A stretch of 64,000 bases of DNA from an uncultured Prevotellaceae bacterium. GTDB lineage: Bacteria > Bacteroidota > Bacteroidia > Bacteroidales > Bacteroidaceae. Positions 62,304 through 64,000 of this stretch are shown piece by piece (positions within the stretch are counted from its first letter, which is position 1; each line of letters opens with the position of its first letter). The notes beneath the pieces were generated by a model that was not told the origin of the DNA, made no database searches, and was given only the letters and a program-made list of their open reading frames with translations. A program made the position numbers and the translations under genes. The DNA lies in assembly GCA_947169115.1 (NCBI GenBank), contig CAMVOK010000004.1:62001-126000 (forward strand), given 5' to 3'.

Positions 62304-63677
62304 TTATTTCACCGCTTCGCCCTTTCCATCCTCGGTGAGATAGAAAAGCGGACTGGGATTGGTTTGCTTCTGATCGTAATAGTGCAGGCCAGAATCGTTG
62401 GTACGCGGATGCCACTTATCGAGCAGGCGCAACATCTCGGCAGCAGCCCAGATGGCAGGACCATAACCGTGAGCGGCAGCAGCACTGACGGGACGATAGT
62501 AGTAGAATGCCGGGTCGAAAGCCATACCCGTACCTACGCAGGTGCCTTTCACCAGTCCCTTATCGGTAATCTGTGTGGCCAGAGCCTGCCAGCCGAGTTG
62601 TGCCACGGGGCCGTATGTGATACCGTCAAGCCAACCTTCGTTGACGGCATGGGCAATGCTATAGACATAGATGGCTGTAGCACTGGTTTCGAGGTATGAA
62701 TCAGCCCTGTCAAGGAGTTGGTGCCAGAAGCCCTCGCTCGACTGATAGGAAGCCAGTCCTCTTACATGCTTGCGCAACTGCAGCATAATGAAAAGACGGT
62801 CGGGATGGTTCTGGGGCAACATGTCCAGCAGTTCCACCGTAGTCAGCAAAGCCCATCCGTTGGCACGTGCCCAATGGTAGGTGGGCTGTTCCGTAAGTCC
62901 TTCTACATATCCGTGACGATAGATGCCCTTCTCAGGAACCCACATACGGCGTACGAAGTTCTTGTACATGGTGGCAGCCTCATCAAAGTACTTGGTTTCG
63001 CCCGTATATACTCCACGATAGGCAATAGTGGGGATTCCCATGTACATGTCGTCGAGCCAGATGGTATTGCGCTGGGGACGATGACGGGCAAACGTGCGGT
63101 CGGACAAACGATACTGCCCTTCCTCCACAAACTGGAAGTAGTTTTCTATCACCTCGTCCAGTCCTTTCTTGTCCTGGCGCGGCTTACCCTGAGCCTTCAT
63201 CATGGCCGTACACATGGTACCGCAGTCGTCGAGGGCACGGGGATGCAATATCTGCTCCATCTGGGCATCCGTGCATTCCTTTTGCTTGCGGAACTGTGGG
63301 GCGACGGCACGGATGAAGTCGAAGCGACGGGTTACGTATTCGCTGTACTTCTTGTCGCCAGTCACCTTCGTAGCTGCCATCAGAGCCTGATAGGTAATGC
63401 CCCATTCGTAGGAACCGATGCGGAAAGCACCCCGCTCCAGAGTACCGTCCTCTTTCAGGGCATACGGTGTCTGGGCATCGACGTACTGATACATGCGGTC
63501 AAGTGCATTTTTCACCTCTTCAGGTTTAATCTCACCATAAGGAATCTTGTAATCGGGTTTCAACAAGTGGAGGGGCGTTGTCATGTCATTGACTTCCTCT
63601 TCCTGTGCGTTCACCAGAAGCGATGCTGAGGGAAGGCAGAGAAGAGATGCCGACAGGAGAATGTGATTCAGTTTCAT
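62304..63677 (-). CDS. GH105-type unsaturated rhamnogalacturonyl hydrolase
   Basis: Encodes 457 residues. Signal peptide ending VNAQ near 24, then an (alpha/alpha)6 GH88/105 fold: GSYEWGITYQALMAATKV (about 88-105), WLDDMYMGIPTIAYRG with the catalytic aspartate pair region, PTYHWARANGWALLTTVELL, EGFWHQLLDRADSYLETSAT and PAIWAAAEMLRLLDKW. Removes the unsaturated uronic acid left by polysaccharide lyases. Probably first gene of an operon with DUF4861 60 bases further. A -7 box lies about 64 bases upstream. Confidence 0.9.
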   Translation of the reverse strand: MKLNHILLSASLLCLPSASLLVNAQEEEVNDMTTPLHLLKPDYKIPYGEIKPEEVKNALDRMYQYVDAQTPYALKEDGTLERGAFRIGSYEWGITYQALMAATKVTGDKKYSEYVTRRFDFIRAVAPQFRKQKECTDAQMEQILHPRALDDCGTMCTAMMKAQGKPRQDKKGLDEVIENYFQFVEEGQYRLSDRTFARHRPQRNTIWLDDMYMGIPTIAYRGVYTGETKYFDEAATMYKNFVRRMWVPEKGIYRHGYVEGLTEQPTYHWARANGWALLTTVELLDMLPQNHPDRLFIMLQLRKHVRGLASYQSSEGFWHQLLDRADSYLETSATAIYVYSIAHAVNEGWLDGITYGPVAQLGWQALATQITDKGLVKGTCVGTGMAFDPAFYYYRPVSAAAAHGYGPAIWAAAEMLRLLDKWHPRTNDSGLHYYDQKQTNPSPLFYLTEDGKGEAVK

Positions 63678-63740
63678 ATTTTGGTTTTAGTTTTAGTTAT
63701 CGTCCTCGTTTTCGTTATCGTTTTCTTACATTTTGCCTTG

Positions 63741-63748
63741 CAAAGATA
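63741..63748 (-). promoter_or_regulatory. GH105 operon -7 box
   Basis: Minus strand TATCTTTG (63748-63741). The leader to the start codon consists of GTTTTAGTTTTAG and CGTTTTCGTTATCG units. On the plus strand TATCTTAG (63823-63830) may serve the divergent gene. Confidence 0.55.
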
Positions 63749-63854
63749 CGATAAAAAGGCAATAATTAAAAGATAAGAGATAAAAATAAAGAGAAAAGGG
63801 TGAAAATTAAAAGAGAAAGCATTATCTTAGCAGAGCAAAAAACAAACTATAGAC

Positions 63855-64000
63855 ATGAAACGCATTTTTATTCTTCTCACCCTCACCCTTTCTCCCCTTC
63901 TCACCCTCTCACTCTCTCACCCTCTCACCTTCTCACCCTCTCACCTTCTCACCCTCTCCGCTCAGGTTCCACTCCACTGGATTGGTGCCTCGCCCACGGA
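63855..64000 (+). CDS. Secreted protein, N-terminal part only
   Basis: About 48 residues visible before the window ends. MKRIFILLTLTLSPLLTLSL continues as SHPLTFSPSHLLTLSAQ, a signal peptide built almost only from CTCACCCTCTCA-type DNA repeats, then VPLHWIGASPT. Divergent from GH105. The family cannot be told from this stretch; a carbohydrate enzyme would fit the context. Confidence 0.6.
   Translation, partial: MKRIFILLTLTLSPLLTLSLSHPLTFSPSHLLTLSAQVPLHWIGASPT

Overview
The window looks like chromosomal DNA of a Bacteroidales bacterium, most likely Prevotella or a close relative. The evidence is two SusC/SusD pairs, a BspA-type leucine-rich-repeat surface protein, many lipoproteins with acidic residues after the lipidated cysteine, DUF4296 and DUF4861 proteins, a PMG-like homoserine kinase inside a threonine operon, and promoters of the Bacteroidetes form TTTG-N19/20-TAnnTTTG. 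Most genes lie on the minus strand. The species assignment is inference.

Layout. 1-6.2 kb (minus): ileS, a TraR/DksA-like gene, lspA, a DUF4296 lipoprotein, a small unknown protein and the start of a GH30-like secreted hydrolase. 6.2-24.0 kb (minus): one seven-gene operon with two SusC/SusD pairs and three fasciclin-type lipoproteins, and no visible glycosidase. 24.5-25.3 kb: panB. 25.5-32.0 kb (plus): an AddA/AddB-like helicase-nuclease pair, then tRNA-Arg(TCT) with its terminator. 32.3-34.4 kb: a repeat-rich junction with a frameshifted HEPN gene, its MNT partner and a truncated GH3 beta-glucosidase. 34.4-47.0 kb: two RND efflux systems around an AraC regulator; in one, the permease and the outer-membrane factor are a single 1509-residue reading frame. 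47.2-52.8 kb: the threonine operon thrA, homoserine kinase, thrC. 53.2-59.2 kb: a run of small lipoproteins and outer-membrane proteins behind a stand-alone LytTR regulator. 60.2-60.8 kb: a PIN-toxin/antitoxin pair. 61.2-64.0 kb: DUF4861, GH105 and the start of a divergent secreted protein, probably part of a pectin-type utilization locus.

The most unusual signal is a set of short repeats that occur between genes and also inside genes, in frame. A GC-rich palindromic arm of about 35-45 bp, usually present as an inverted pair, lies within or at the N-terminus of ileS, lspA, thrA, thrC, the homoserine kinase gene and an RND permease gene. Long stretches are nearly identical between thrA and thrC. 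A 39-bp element lies in frame in addB and in thrC; in thrC it splits a GC-rich arm cleanly. Other repeats form parts of ileS, the DUF4861 gene, a tolC gene, an adaptor gene and several signal peptides. At three genes (RND permease, homoserine kinase, thrC) the inverted arms bracket the start codon. At one junction they surround a degenerate start and appear to have joined an RND permease to its outer-membrane factor, leaving an internal signal-peptide-like segment. This resembles the Rickettsia palindromic elements in principle, but the families are different. Whether they have been described before cannot be judged from the sequence alone.
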